A stretch of DNA of 64,000 bases from Streptomyces composti (GCF_012034205.1 NZ_JAATEM010000030.1:1-64000); one strand, 5' to 3'; shown: positions 17,863 through 27,258, counted from the stretch's first letter. The notes: generated by a model not told the origin, from the sequence alone. Made by a program: numbers and translations.

Positions 17863-18663
17863 TCAGGTCCTTTGCCGCTTGCGGCGGTTTCCGACGGCCA
17901 TGGACACCAGCACCAGCAGGACGGCCACCACGAACATCGCCGTGCCGATGACATTGATCTGCACGGGCGTTCCGCGCTGGGCGGAGCCCCAGACGAACAT
18001 CGGGAAGGTGACGGTCGAGCCGGCGTTGAAGTTGGTGATGATGAAGTCGTCGAAGGAGAGGGCGAAGGCGAGCAGGGCGCCCGCCGCGATGCCGGGGGCG
18101 GCGATCGGCAGGGTGACGCGCAGGAACGTCTGGAACGGCCCGGCGTACAGGTCCTGGGCGGCCTGCTCCAGGCGCGGGTCCATGCTCATCACGCGGGCTT
18201 TGACGGCGACCACGACGAAGCTGAGGCAGAACATGATGTGGGCGATCAGGATCGTCCAGAAGCCCAGCTGGGCGCCCATGTTGAGGAACAGGGTGAGCAG
18301 CGAGGCCGCCATGACCACCTCGGGCATCGCCATCGGCAGGAAGATCAGCGAGTTGACGGCGCCGCGGGCGCGGAAGCGGTAGCGGACCAGCGCGAAGGCG
18401 ATCATCGTGCCGAGGACGGTGGCGCCGAGCATCGCCCACAGGGCGATCTGCAGGCTGAGCGAGAGCGAGCCGCACAGTCCGGAGACGCCGCAGGGGTCGC
18501 GCCAGGCGTCGGTGGAGAACTCCTGCCACTCGTAGTTGAAACGGCCCTTCGGGTTGTTGAAGGAGAAGACCGTGACGACGACGTTCGGCAGCAGGAGGTA
18601 GGCGAGGGTCAGCAGTCCCGCGATGACGACGAAGTGGCGTTTGAGCCAGTTGACGAAGGCCAT
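17863..18663 (-). CDS. potC: spermidine/putrescine ABC transporter permease PotC
   Basis: Membrane channel subunit of a polyamine importer. Six hydrophobic segments occur over 266 aa, and the permease (EAA) loop is EQAAQDLYAGPFQTFLRVTLP. Sequence AAGALLAFALSFDDFIITNF is characteristic of PotC. The start codon directly follows the potB stop with no gap, indicating coupling. Function is imported from family and neighbours. Confidence 0.9.
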   Translation of the reverse strand: MAFVNWLKRHFVVIAGLLTLAYLLLPNVVVTVFSFNNPKGRFNYEWQEFSTDAWRDPCGVSGLCGSLSLSLQIALWAMLGATVLGTMIAFALVRYRFRARGAVNSLIFLPMAMPEVVMAASLLTLFLNMGAQLGFWTILIAHIMFCLSFVVVAVKARVMSMDPRLEQAAQDLYAGPFQTFLRVTLPIAAPGIAAGALLAFALSFDDFIITNFNAGSTVTFPMFVWGSAQRGTPVQINVIGTAMFVVAVLLVLVSMAVGNRRKRQRT

Positions 18664-19593
18664 TTAAACCAGATCCTCCGTGCCGGACTTGCGGATGTAG
18701 AGCGTGACCATGATCAGGATCGCGGCCATCAGGATGAACGACAGTGCCGCGGCCGTCGGATAGTCGAGAATCCGCAGGAACTGCGACTGGATCACATTGC
18801 CGACCATGCGGGTCTCGGTGGAGCCGAGCAGATCCGCGTTGACATAGTCGCCGGTGGCCGGGATGAAGGTCAGCAGGGTGCCGGAGACCACGCCCGGCAT
18901 GGACAGCGGGAAGGTGACCTTGCGGAAGGTGGTCGACGGCTTGGCGTACAGGTCGTTCGCCGCCTCGTGCAGGCGCGGGTCGATCCGCTCCAGCGAGGTG
19001 TACAGCGGAAGGATCATGAACGGCAGGAAGTTGTAGGTCAGACCGCAGACCACCGCCATCGGGGTGGCGAGCACCCGGTCGCCGGCGGTCCAGCCGAGCC
19101 AGGAGGTCACGTCCAGGACGTGCAGCGCGTCCAGGGCGCCGACCACCGGCCCGCCGTCGGCGAGGATCGTCTTCCAGGCGAGGGTGCGGATCAGGAAGCT
19201 GGTGAAGAACGGCGCGATCACCAGGATCATGATCAGGTTGCGCCAGCGTCCCGCGCGGAAGGCGATCAAGTAGGCGAGCGGGTAACCGAGCAGCAGGCAC
19301 AGCACGGTGGCGGAGGCCGCGTAGAGCACCGAGCGCAGGAACTGCGGCCAGTACTCGGACAGCGCCTCCCAGTAGGTGGCGAAGTGCCAGGTGACCTGGT
19401 AGCCCTCCTCCAGGGAGCCCGTCTGCACGGACGTGGAGGCCTGGTAGATCACCGGCAGCGCGAAGAACACCACCAGCCAGAGCAGGCCGGGCAGCAGGAG
19501 CAGATAGGGCATCCAGCGGCCCCGCTTGCGCGGTGGCTTCTTCTGAGGTGCTGGGGTGGGCGCCAGGGGCGGCGCCTCGGTGACCGCGGCCAT
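18664..19593 (-). CDS. potB: spermidine/putrescine ABC transporter permease PotB
   Basis: Second channel subunit, 309 aa. It has a long N-terminal cytoplasmic Pro-rich and basic segment, then about six membrane helices. EAA loop: HEAANDLYAKPSTTFRKVTFP. It overlaps potA by one base and abuts potC, so it is one transcript unit. A partner of PotC and PotA in polyamine uptake. Confidence 0.9.
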   Translation of the reverse strand: MAAVTEAPPLAPTPAPQKKPPRKRGRWMPYLLLLPGLLWLVVFFALPVIYQASTSVQTGSLEEGYQVTWHFATYWEALSEYWPQFLRSVLYAASATVLCLLLGYPLAYLIAFRAGRWRNLIMILVIAPFFTSFLIRTLAWKTILADGGPVVGALDALHVLDVTSWLGWTAGDRVLATPMAVVCGLTYNFLPFMILPLYTSLERIDPRLHEAANDLYAKPSTTFRKVTFPLSMPGVVSGTLLTFIPATGDYVNADLLGSTETRMVGNVIQSQFLRILDYPTAAALSFILMAAILIMVTLYIRKSGTEDLV

Positions 19594-20759
19594 CAGGCGA
19601 CCTCTTCCTCGACCGTCTCGACTCCGGCGTCGATGTCCTGCGCGGCGTCCAGGCCGAAGGTGTGCTCCGGGTTCCAGTGCAGGACGACCTCGGCGCCGGG
19701 CGTCAGCCGGGGGTCGCGGTCGATGTTCTGCACGTAGACCTCGAACTCGGGGCAGACCGGGCTGTCGATCACGTACTGGGTGGAGACGCCGATGAAGCTG
19801 GAGTCGGCGATCCGCCCGGTGATCCGGTTGCGGCCCTCCGGGATGTCCCCGGCGTCGTCGGCGTGGGTGAGGGAGATCTTCTCCGGGCGCACCCCGAGAA
19901 GCACCTTGCCGCCCGTCCGGGCGGGCGCGCTGTTGCGGGCCTCGGGAAGCATCAGTTTGCCGCCGCCCGCCTTCAGCACGATCTCGGAGCCGGAGGTGGA
20001 GTCGACCTCGGCCTCGATGAAGTTGGAGGTGCCGAGGAAGTTGGCGACGAAGGTGGTGCGCGGGTTCTCGTACAGGTCGGCGGGCGAGCCGAGCTGCTCG
20101 ACCCGTCCCGCGTTCATCACGGCGACGGTGTCGGCCATGGTCATGGCCTCCTCCTGGTCGTGCGTGACATGGACGAAGGTGATGCCGACCTCGGTCTGGA
20201 TGCGCTTGAGCTCCAGCTGCATCTGGCGGCGCAGCTTCAGGTCGAGGGCGCCCAGCGGCTCGTCGAGGAGGAGCACCTTGGGGTGGTTGATCAGGGCGCG
20301 GGCCACGGCGACGCGCTGCTGCTGGCCGCCGGAGAGCTGGTGCGGCTTCTTGCGGGCCTGCTCGCCGAGCTGGACCAGCTCCAGCATCTCCTCGACCTGC
20401 TTCTTGACGCTCTTGATGCCGCGCCGGCGCAGGCCGAAGGCGACGTTCTCGAAGATGTCGAGGTGCGGGAAGAGGGCGTAGGACTGGAAGACCGTGTTCA
20501 CCGGCCGCTTGTAGGGCGGAAGCGCGGTGACGTCCTGGTCGCCGAGGTGGACGGTGCCCGCGGTGGGCTCCTCCAGGCCGGCGATCATGCGCAGGGTGGT
20601 GGTCTTGCCGCAGCCGGAGGCGCCGAGCAGGGCGAAGAAGGAGCCCTGCGGGACGGTCAGGTCGAGCGGGTGCACGGCGGTGAAGGAGCCGTACTTCTTG
20701 GTGATGCCGGTGAGGCGGACGTCCCCGCCGTGAGCCGCCGTGTCGTTGGTCGTCTTCAT
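19593..20759 (-). CDS. potA: spermidine/putrescine ABC transporter ATP-binding protein PotA
   Basis: Cytosolic ATPase that powers the importer, 388 aa. Walker A is LLGASGCGKTTTLRMI, the signature LSGGQQQRVAVARAL and Walker B VLLLDEPLGALD, with the H-loop VTHDQEEA. The C-terminal third is a TOBE regulatory domain, with GVRPEKISL and a downstream beta-rich segment. It lies four bases after the potD stop and overlaps potB by one base. No oddity. Confidence 0.94.
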   Translation of the reverse strand: MKTTNDTAAHGGDVRLTGITKKYGSFTAVHPLDLTVPQGSFFALLGASGCGKTTTLRMIAGLEEPTAGTVHLGDQDVTALPPYKRPVNTVFQSYALFPHLDIFENVAFGLRRRGIKSVKKQVEEMLELVQLGEQARKKPHQLSGGQQQRVAVARALINHPKVLLLDEPLGALDLKLRRQMQLELKRIQTEVGITFVHVTHDQEEAMTMADTVAVMNAGRVEQLGSPADLYENPRTTFVANFLGTSNFIEAEVDSTSGSEIVLKAGGGKLMLPEARNSAPARTGGKVLLGVRPEKISLTHADDAGDIPEGRNRITGRIADSSFIGVSTQYVIDSPVCPEFEVYVQNIDRDPRLTPGAEVVLHWNPEHTFGLDAAQDIDAGVETVEEEVA

Positions 20760-20763
20760 CTCG

Positions 20764-22011
20764 TCACGCCCCAGTGAGCTTCGCGAACTTCTCTTCGAAT
20801 GCCGTCTCTTCCTTGGAGCTCAGCGAGCGGAAGGCACGGGACTTGGCCTGCATGGCCTTGTCGGGGATGATCAGCGGGTTGTTCGCCGCGTCCTCGTCGA
20901 TCTTCTCCAGCTCGGCCTTCACCCCGTCGACCGGGCAGACGAAGTTGATGTAGGCGGCGAGCTGGGCGGCCGGGCGCGGCTCGAAGTAGTAGTCGATCAG
21001 CCGCTCGGCGTTCGTCTTGTGGCGGGCCTTGTTGGGGATCAGCATGTTGTCGCTGCTGGTCATGTAGCCGCTGTCCGGGATCACGAAGCCGATGTCCGGG
21101 TTGTCGGCCTTCAGCTGCACGACGTCGCCGGCCCAGGCCAGGCAGGCCGCCAGGTCGCCCTTGGTGAGGTCGGAGGTGTAGTCGTTGCCGGTGAAGCGGC
21201 GGATCTGGCTCTTGTCCACGGCCTTCTGCAGCCGGGCTATCGCCGCGTCGTAGTCGTCGGCGGTGAACTTCCCCGGGTCCTTGTCCATGTCGAGCAGGGT
21301 CATGCCGACGGTGTCGCGCATCTCGGTGAGCAGACCCACCCGGCCCTTCAGCCTGGGGTTGTCCAGCAGGTCGGAGAGGGTCTTCACCTCGATGCCGTCG
21401 AGCGCCTTGCGGTTGAAGGCGATGACGGTGGAGATGCCCTGCCAGGGGTAGGAGTAGGCGCGGCCCGGGTCCCAGTCGGGGTTGCGGAACTGGGCGGAGA
21501 GGTTGGTGAACGCGTGGGGCAGGTTGGCCGGGTCGAGCTTCTGCACCCAGCCGAGCCGGATCAGCCGGGCGGCCAGCCAGTCGGTGAGGACGATGATGTC
21601 GCGGCCGGTGTCCTGGCCCGCGGCGAGCTGCGGCTTGATCTTGCCGAAGAACTCGGTGTTGTCGTTGATGTCCTCGGTGTACTTGACCTTGATGCCGGTC
21701 CGCCTGGCGAACCCCTCCAGCGTGGGGTGCCCCCGTCCGCTGTCGTCGACGTCCATGTACTCGGTCCAGTTGGAGAAGTTGACGGTCTTCTCCTCCTCGG
21801 AGTGGTCCTCCGCCGAGACGCCGCCCTCGGTGTTGCCGGCCGGAGGGATGCCGCAGCCGGTCAGCGCGGTGAGACCGCCGGCGGCGAGCGCGCCGCCCGC
21901 CGAGGCGCGCAGCAGCGACCGGCGGGTGAGGGCCGCTCGGCCGTTGCGGAAACTGCGCCGCATGGCGGCCACCTGGGCCGGGGAGAGGCGGTCGGGCTCG
22001 TACTGCTCCAT
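20764..22011 (-). CDS. potD: polyamine-binding lipoprotein PotD (Tat-exported)
   Basis: Extracellular solute-binding component of the importer. The N-terminus has a twin-arginine motif RRSLLRA and lipobox LTGC, so it is likely Tat-translocated and lipid-anchored. The body NWTEYMDVDD, IVLTDWLAARLIRLGW and LAACLAWAGDVVQLKADNPD follows the PotD/PotF fold. ATG 22011 is chosen; a longer frame up to 22245 is antisense of the dehydrogenase. It comes 50 bp after the aminobutyraldehyde dehydrogenase stop and four bases before potA. A diverged second copy is at 28573-29751. Confidence 0.92.
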   Translation of the reverse strand: MEQYEPDRLSPAQVAAMRRSFRNGRAALTRRSLLRASAGGALAAGGLTALTGCGIPPAGNTEGGVSAEDHSEEEKTVNFSNWTEYMDVDDSGRGHPTLEGFARRTGIKVKYTEDINDNTEFFGKIKPQLAAGQDTGRDIIVLTDWLAARLIRLGWVQKLDPANLPHAFTNLSAQFRNPDWDPGRAYSYPWQGISTVIAFNRKALDGIEVKTLSDLLDNPRLKGRVGLLTEMRDTVGMTLLDMDKDPGKFTADDYDAAIARLQKAVDKSQIRRFTGNDYTSDLTKGDLAACLAWAGDVVQLKADNPDIGFVIPDSGYMTSSDNMLIPNKARHKTNAERLIDYYFEPRPAAQLAAYINFVCPVDGVKAELEKIDEDAANNPLIIPDKAMQAKSRAFRSLSSKEETAFEEKFAKLTGA

Positions 22012-22061
22012 GCGCGTGGTGCCCTTTCGGGAGGGGGGCCGCGGGTCGGGCGGCCTGGTTG

Positions 22062-23597
22062 CTAACGGTCCCCGAAGACGGTGCGGTGCCAGTCCTTGCG
22101 GACCACCGCGGTGTTGTCGAACATGACGTGCTTGATCTGCGTGTACTCCTCGAAGGAGTAGGCGGACATGTCCTTGCCGAAGCCGGACGCCTTGTAGCCG
22201 CCGTGCGGCATCTCGCTGATGATCGGGATGTGGTCGTTGATCCACACGCAGCCGGCCTTGATCTCCCGGGTGGCCCGGTTGGCGCGGTACAGGTCGCGGC
22301 TCCAGGCGGAGGCGGCGAGCCCGTAGGGCGTGTCGTTGGCCAGTGCGAGGCCCTCGTCGTCGGTGTCGAAGGGCAGCACGACCAGGACCGGCCCGAAGAT
22401 CTCGGACTGGACGACCTCGCTGTCCTGCGGCGCGCCGGCGATGAGGGTGGGGCGATAGTACGCGCCGTTCTCCAGCTCGCCCAGGGGTGCCTCGCCGCCG
22501 GTCACCACGCGGGCGTAGGCGCGGGCCCGGTCGACGAATCCGGCCACCCGGTCGCGCTGGGCGTGCGAGATCAGGGGGCCGAGGTCGGTGCCGGGGGCGA
22601 ACGGGTCGCCCAGCCGCACGCTCTCCATCAGGGCGGCGGTGCGCTCGACGAACGCCTCGTACAGCGGGCGCTGCACATAGGCGCGGGTGGCGGCGGTGCA
22701 GTCCTGGCCGGTGTTGATCAGGGCGCCGGCCACCGCGCCGTTGACTGCCGCGTCCAGGTCGGCGTCGTCGAAGACCAGGAAGGGGGCCTTGCCGCCGAGC
22801 TCCAGGTGGAGGCGCTTGACGGTGGCGGTGGCGATCTCGGCGACGCGCTTGCCGACGGCGGTGGAGCCCGTGAAGGAGGTCATGGCCACGTCGGGGTGGC
22901 CGACCAGGTGCTCGCCGGCCTCCTTGCCGGTGCCGGTGACGATGTTGATCACGCCGTCCGGGATGCCCGCGTCGGTGGCGGCCTGGGCGAACAGCAGGGA
23001 GGTCAGCGGGGTCAGCTCGGCGGGCTTGAGCACGATCGTGTTGCCCGCGGCGATCGCCGGGAGGATCTTCCAGGCGGCCATCTGCAGCGGGTAGTTCCAG
23101 GGCGCGATGGAGCCGACGACACCGATGGGCTCACGGCGGATGTAGGAGGTGTGGTCGCCGGAGTACTCCCCGGCCGACTGGCCCTGCAGGTGCCGGGCGG
23201 CGCCGGCGAAGAAGGCGATGTTGTCGATGGTGCCCGGCACGTCGAACTCGCGGGACAGCTTCAGCGGCTTGCCGCACTGCAGCGACTCGGCCCGGGCGAA
23301 CTCCTCGGCGCGCTCGGCGACCACGGCCGCGAACCGGTGCATCGCCTCGGACCGCTCCGCGGGGGTGGCGCCCGCCCACGCCGGGAACGCTTCCCGGGCG
23401 GCGGCGACGGCCGCGTCCACGTCGTCGGTGGAGGCGAGGTCGTAGGTGTGGACGCCCTCGCCGGTGGCCGGGTCGACGACCGTGTGGCTGCGGTCCGAGG
23501 TGCCCTTGGTGTACCGGCCGGCGATGAACTGCGCGCCCTCGGCGAGACGGTCCTGGGCCGGGAATCGCTCCGGGGTGGCGTTGCCCGGGTTGTGCAT
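22062..23597 (-). CDS. gamma-aminobutyraldehyde dehydrogenase
   Basis: Oxidises 4-aminobutanal to GABA. ALDH catalytic base is in LHLELGGKAPFLVF and the nucleophile Cys in TGQDCTAATRAY; this GQDCTAA context is the mark of the aminobutyraldehyde (PatD/Prr) group. Cofactor segment is PWNYPLQMAAWKILPAIAAGNTIVLKP. Length is 511 aa. ATG 23597 has a strong GGAGGAGAG ribosome site, so the longer frame from 23957 is discarded. First gene of the transporter block. A paralogue lies at 29954-31393, which may share substrate or serve another polyamine. Confidence 0.9.
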   Translation of the reverse strand: MHNPGNATPERFPAQDRLAEGAQFIAGRYTKGTSDRSHTVVDPATGEGVHTYDLASTDDVDAAVAAAREAFPAWAGATPAERSEAMHRFAAVVAERAEEFARAESLQCGKPLKLSREFDVPGTIDNIAFFAGAARHLQGQSAGEYSGDHTSYIRREPIGVVGSIAPWNYPLQMAAWKILPAIAAGNTIVLKPAELTPLTSLLFAQAATDAGIPDGVINIVTGTGKEAGEHLVGHPDVAMTSFTGSTAVGKRVAEIATATVKRLHLELGGKAPFLVFDDADLDAAVNGAVAGALINTGQDCTAATRAYVQRPLYEAFVERTAALMESVRLGDPFAPGTDLGPLISHAQRDRVAGFVDRARAYARVVTGGEAPLGELENGAYYRPTLIAGAPQDSEVVQSEIFGPVLVVLPFDTDDEGLALANDTPYGLAASAWSRDLYRANRATREIKAGCVWINDHIPIISEMPHGGYKASGFGKDMSAYSFEEYTQIKHVMFDNTAVVRKDWHRTVFGDR

Positions 23598-23796
23598 GTC
23601 GCTCTCCTCCGTGTCCCCGTGAGGGGGCGGCGTGGCTCCAGCTCGATTTGACTGCCGATCCTGACAGAGCAACCGCACTCCAACAAGTGATTCCGTTGTT
23701 GCCTTTTGGTTACGCGACGGAATCTGTCGACCAGGTGTCGAGTGGCCGCGGAAAAGGCGGGACGGATTGTCCGTGGTGCGTGCCACACTCGCGTGC

Positions 23797-24366
23797 ATGG
23801 AGAGGATCAAGGGGGACATCTCCTCGAGACAGGCGCTGATCGAGGCTCTGCGGTCCGGGGAGAAGGTCGGGTATCTGCACTTCTGGGGGCACCGCCCGCG
23901 GCCGGACGGCCGTATCGGGCCGAGCTGTCTGAGCCAGTGGTGGCCGTCGCCGTTCACGGTGGACGGCGTGGTGTACGCGACCGCGGAGCACTGGATGATG
24001 GCGGAGAAGGCCCGCCTGTTCGGGGACCGGGAGGCCGAGCGGCGGATCCTTGCGGCGGAGCATCCCGCTCAGGCGAAGAAGGCGGGGCGCCTGGTGCGCG
24101 GCTTCGACGAGGCGGTCTGGCGCGAGCACCGCTTCGGCATCGTGGTGGAGGGCAGCGTCCACAAGTTCGCGGCCCACGACGAGCTGCGCCGGTTCCTGCT
24201 GCACACGGGCGACCGCGTCCTGGTCGAGGCGAGCCCGGTGGACCGGGTGTGGGGCATCGGCCTCGCGGCGACGGACGACGGGGCGATGGACCCGGAGCGC
24301 TGGCGCGGCCCGAATCTGCTGGGCTTCGCGCTGATGGAGGCGCGCCGGCGGCTGCGGAGTGCCTGA
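23797..24366 (+). CDS. NADAR family protein
   Basis: NADAR domain (YbiA/RibX type), a fold that acts on ADP-ribose or riboflavin-precursor N-glycosides. The motifs are LSQWWPSPFTVDGVVYATAEHWMMAEKARLFGD in the first half, then KKAGRLVRGFDEAVWREH and the C-terminal RVWGIGLA and RGPNLLGFALMEAR. Complete at 189 aa from ATG 23797; a TTG ten codons upstream is possible. No clear ribosome site, so it may be leaderless. It is followed by a terminator and stands alone. Substrate here unknown; in some species NADAR proteins sit in phage-defence or NAD-linked gene sets, but I see no such neighbours. Confidence 0.85.
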   Translation: MERIKGDISSRQALIEALRSGEKVGYLHFWGHRPRPDGRIGPSCLSQWWPSPFTVDGVVYATAEHWMMAEKARLFGDREAERRILAAEHPAQAKKAGRLVRGFDEAVWREHRFGIVVEGSVHKFAAHDELRRFLLHTGDRVLVEASPVDRVWGIGLAATDDGAMDPERWRGPNLLGFALMEARRRLRSA

Positions 24367-24381
24367 GGGGCCGTGGCGGAA

Positions 24382-24436
24382 GAAGCCGGGGCCCGTGCGG
24401 ACCTCTCCACGAGGTGTCCGCACGGGCCCCGGCTTC
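24382..24436. terminator. bidirectional hairpin terminator
   Basis: A perfect 21-bp stem (24382-24402 with 24416-24436) and 13-nt loop sits between the convergent NADAR gene (+) and the DUF4190 gene (-). It can serve both. Confidence 0.85.
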
Positions 24437-24458
24437 TGGCTGCGGTGGCCGCCTCCGC

Positions 24459-24911
24459 TCAGCTCGCGGCGCCCATGAGGCTCGCGAAGAGCAGCAGGCC
24501 GAGCAGCGGCAGGATCACGGTGGCGACGATGCCGCAGACGAGCCCCGCCGTGGCCGCCCCCTTGTTGGTGGCCTCACCGCGGTTGGCCTTGCCGCGGCCG
24601 ACGGCGCCGAAGATGATCCCCAGGATGCCCAGGATCACGCCGAAGAACCACAGGAAGAACGTGAGGCTGCAGACCACGCCGATGATGCCCAGAACCAGTC
24701 CGGCGGTGCCCATGCCGTTGCTGGGCTGGGCCGGCATTCCGTAGCCGCCCGGCTGCGGGTAGGGCGCCGGGGGCGTGCCCGGCTGTCCCGGTGCGGCGGG
24801 GTAGCCGTAGGACGGCGCGCCGGACTGCGGGTAGCCGTAGCCCGGGGCCGGCTGCTGCGGGGGCTGGGACGGCGGCCCGAATCCTCCGGGCGTGGGATTG
24901 GTGCCGGACAT
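24459..24911 (-). CDS. DUF4190 membrane protein
   Basis: 150 aa. The first 65 residues are Pro/Tyr/Gln-rich, cytoplasmic and disordered with repeated PGYGYP-type motifs. The rest has two hydrophobic helices: GLVLGIIGVVCSLTFFLWFFGVILGILGIIFG and AGLVCGIVATVILPLLGLLLF, with a short basic loop RGKANRGEATNKG. ATG 24911 has GGGAG nearby. A paralogue is next to it at 25182-25925, so these are a tandem duplicate. Role unknown. Confidence 0.8.
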   Translation of the reverse strand: MSGTNPTPGGFGPPSQPPQQPAPGYGYPQSGAPSYGYPAAPGQPGTPPAPYPQPGGYGMPAQPSNGMGTAGLVLGIIGVVCSLTFFLWFFGVILGILGIIFGAVGRGKANRGEATNKGAATAGLVCGIVATVILPLLGLLLFASLMGAAS

Positions 24912-25181
24912 GTGAAGATCTCCCCTCCGTTGAACGACCCTCGCATCCTAGTGATGCGATCCCCCTCGTCGGAGGGGGTTGCGGATCCTGCTGCCCGTAC
25001 CGGTGACGTGCCGGGACGGGCCCGTGTGCGCTTGTGCGACGGGGGCGCCTCGACGCGGCGGCGCGCAGGTCGCGCTCCGGCGCCGGGCGCCGCGGTGCGG
25101 CAGCGGGCGCCCCGGGGTGTGTGCCCCCTGGGTGCCTCCGCGCGTGCCTCGGTGTGTGCCCCTGGGTGCTCCGCGCGTGCC

Positions 25182-25925
25182 TCAGCCGAAGGCCGGGGCG
25201 GCGGCCGTCGGGCGGGCGGCGCCGTAGTAGGGCTCGTCGTCCTCCCAGCTGTCCGGGTCGCTGTTGATGGCCGCCGTGATGCCGATCGCTATCAGCACCA
25301 CCACGATCAGGCCGAGGACCAGCCCGATGACACCCATGATCAGGCCGGCCTGGGCCTGACCGTGGTTGTCGGCCAGGCCCTCCTCGGCCTTACGGCGGCC
25401 CTTGACGCCGAAGACGATGGCGAGGATGCCGAGGACGACGGAGACCACGCCGTACACGCAGAACAGACAGCAGGCGAGGATGCCGAGCACCATCGAGGCG
25501 ATGCCGAAGCCGTTCTGCCGCTGGCCGGGCATGCCGGGCCAGCCGTAGCCCGCGCCGTAGCCGGGGTAGCCGTAGCCGGCCGGCGCCCCGGGCCCGGTGG
25601 GGGCCACGGGCGGTGGGGGCACCGCGGAGCCCGGGCCGCCGTCGAACGGCGCGCTGCCGGCCGGGGGTGTGGCCCCGGCGGGGGGCGGCGGCGGGTGCGG
25701 CGGGGCGAAGCCGGCTCCCGGCATGGAGACCACGGTGGGCTGGTCGTGCACGGACGGCCCCGGCTGCGCGGGCACTCCGTCCGCCACGGTGGGCGTGCCG
25801 GACGGCTGTGCGGGCCCGGCGGCCCGGGGCGTGTCGTTCTTCTCCAGCGAGGTCCGGCGCTCCGGCGGCGCCCAGGGGTCGCCGTTCCCCGCGTCGGGTC
25901 CGCCCGGCTGCGTCGCGTCCGTCAT
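25182..25925 (-). CDS. DUF4190 membrane protein, longer paralogue
   Basis: 247 aa. A Pro/Gly-rich N-terminal 140-residue tail precedes the paired hydrophobic helices (FGIASMVLGILACCLFCVYGVVSVVLGILAIVFGVKGR and LIMGVIGLVLGLIVVVLIAIGITAAI). Same build as the 150-aa neighbour, but the tail is longer and has Cys residues in helix one. ATG 25925 has a G-rich ribosome site. The 270 bp between the two copies holds no gene. Function unknown. Confidence 0.8.
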   Translation of the reverse strand: MTDATQPGGPDAGNGDPWAPPERRTSLEKNDTPRAAGPAQPSGTPTVADGVPAQPGPSVHDQPTVVSMPGAGFAPPHPPPPPAGATPPAGSAPFDGGPGSAVPPPPVAPTGPGAPAGYGYPGYGAGYGWPGMPGQRQNGFGIASMVLGILACCLFCVYGVVSVVLGILAIVFGVKGRRKAEEGLADNHGQAQAGLIMGVIGLVLGLIVVVLIAIGITAAINSDPDSWEDDEPYYGAARPTAAAPAFG

Positions 25926-26094
25926 CTGGAGATCCCCCCTGCGTCGATCGTCCCGCCATGCTACGGCCCGCCCGCCCACCGCCGCCGCCCGGGCCGTGGC
26001 CGGACCGCCTACGATGACTGCGAGTCACCGATCAGCCGATCAACCGCGTCCCGCCGCCCGGCGGCCCGGGGACGCCGCCTGTGGGGAGGACCCC

Positions 26095-27156
26095 TTGACC
26101 GACCACCTCGTCGAGCCGCACGTCTCGCGCGGCCTGAGCGACTTCATCGCCGGGCTGCCCAAGGCCGAGCTGCACGTCCATCACGTCGGCTCCGCGTCCC
26201 CCCGTATCGTCGCCGAGCTGGCCGCCCGCCACCCCGACTCCAAGGTCCCCGCGGACGCCGAGGCCCTCGCCGACTACTTCACCTTCACGGACTTCGCCCA
26301 CTTCATCGACGTGTATCTGTCCGTCGTCGACCTGGTCCGCACCCCCGAGGACGTGCGGCTGCTGACCTACGAGGTCGGGCGTGAACTGGCCCGGCAGCAG
26401 GTGCGGTACGCCGAGCTGACCATCACCCCGTTCTCCTCCACCCGCCGGGGCATCGACGAGCGCGCGTTCATGGACGCCATAGAGGACGCCCGCAAGGCGG
26501 CCGAGAAGGAACTCGGCCTGGTGCTGCGCTGGTGCTTCGACATCCCCGGCGAGGCCGGGCTCGAGGCCGCCGAGGAGACCACGCGGCTGGCCACCGACGA
26601 CCGGCTGCGCCCGGAGGGGCTGATCTCCTTCGGGCTCGGCGGCCCGGAGATCGGCGTGCCGCGCCCGCAGTTCAAGCCCTACTTCGACCGGGCCATCGCC
26701 GCCGGCCTGCGGTCCGTGCCGCACGCCGGTGAGACCACCGGACCGCAGACGGTGTGGGACGCGCTGCACGAGCTGCGGGCCGAGCGGATCGGCCACGGCA
26801 CCAGCTCCGCCCGCGACCCGGAGCTGCTCGCCCACCTCGCCGAGCGGCGCATCGCCCTCGAGGTGTGCCCCACCTCCAACATCGCCACCCGCGCGGTGAC
26901 CTCCCTGGACGAGCACCCGATCAGGGAGTTCGTGCGGGCCGGGGTCCTGGTGACGATCAACTCCGACGACCCGCCGATGTTCGGCACCGATCTGAACAAC
27001 GAGTACGCGGTGGCCGCCCGCCTGCTCGACCTCGACGAGCGGGGGCTGGCCGCGCTGGCGAAGAACGCGGTGGAGGCCTCCTTCCTGGACGCCGAGGGCA
27101 AGGCGAAGCTGACCTCCGAGATCGACACGTACACGGACTCCTGGCTCGCCTCCTGA
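26095..27156 (+). CDS. adenosine deaminase family; likely 6-aminodeoxyfutalosine deaminase
   Basis: Zinc hydrolase of the amidohydrolase fold. Zinc ligands occur in order: LHVHHVGS (HxH), PHAGE, IGHGTSS and NSDDPPMFGTDL. Family ADA normally has HVHLDG after the HxH; here it is HVHHVGS. Members with this form from Streptomyces deaminate 6-aminodeoxyfutalosine in the futalosine route to menaquinone, as I recall from published work on a S. avermitilis enzyme. TTG 26095 with GGGGAGGA upstream gives 353 aa, and the frame upstream of it is shadow. It is next to a GDPD gene. No other menaquinone genes are in the window, so the pathway link is from family knowledge. Confidence 0.83.
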   Translation: MTDHLVEPHVSRGLSDFIAGLPKAELHVHHVGSASPRIVAELAARHPDSKVPADAEALADYFTFTDFAHFIDVYLSVVDLVRTPEDVRLLTYEVGRELARQQVRYAELTITPFSSTRRGIDERAFMDAIEDARKAAEKELGLVLRWCFDIPGEAGLEAAEETTRLATDDRLRPEGLISFGLGGPEIGVPRPQFKPYFDRAIAAGLRSVPHAGETTGPQTVWDALHELRAERIGHGTSSARDPELLAHLAERRIALEVCPTSNIATRAVTSLDEHPIREFVRAGVLVTINSDDPPMFGTDLNNEYAVAARLLDLDERGLAALAKNAVEASFLDAEGKAKLTSEIDTYTDSWLAS

Positions 27157-27258
27157 CCGGCCGGGCCGCCGGGCAGACGCCGGGAAGGCCCTCCGAAGGA
27201 CGGCGCAAAAGACGCATCGAGGGACATGGGACACGAGGGACACGAGGGAAGGGACGCC

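Noticed and set aside
21718..21745. GGGTGCCCCC in potD similar to the end of the palindromic repeat in the acyl-CoA dehydrogenase
   Set aside because: The second PotD has a comparable loop (EEHPSRRPTLE), so there is no inserted segment here.
23706..26384. 892-codon frame through NADAR and DUF4190 genes
   Set aside because: It crosses the 21-bp terminator and several genes of either strand, and has no coherent domain.
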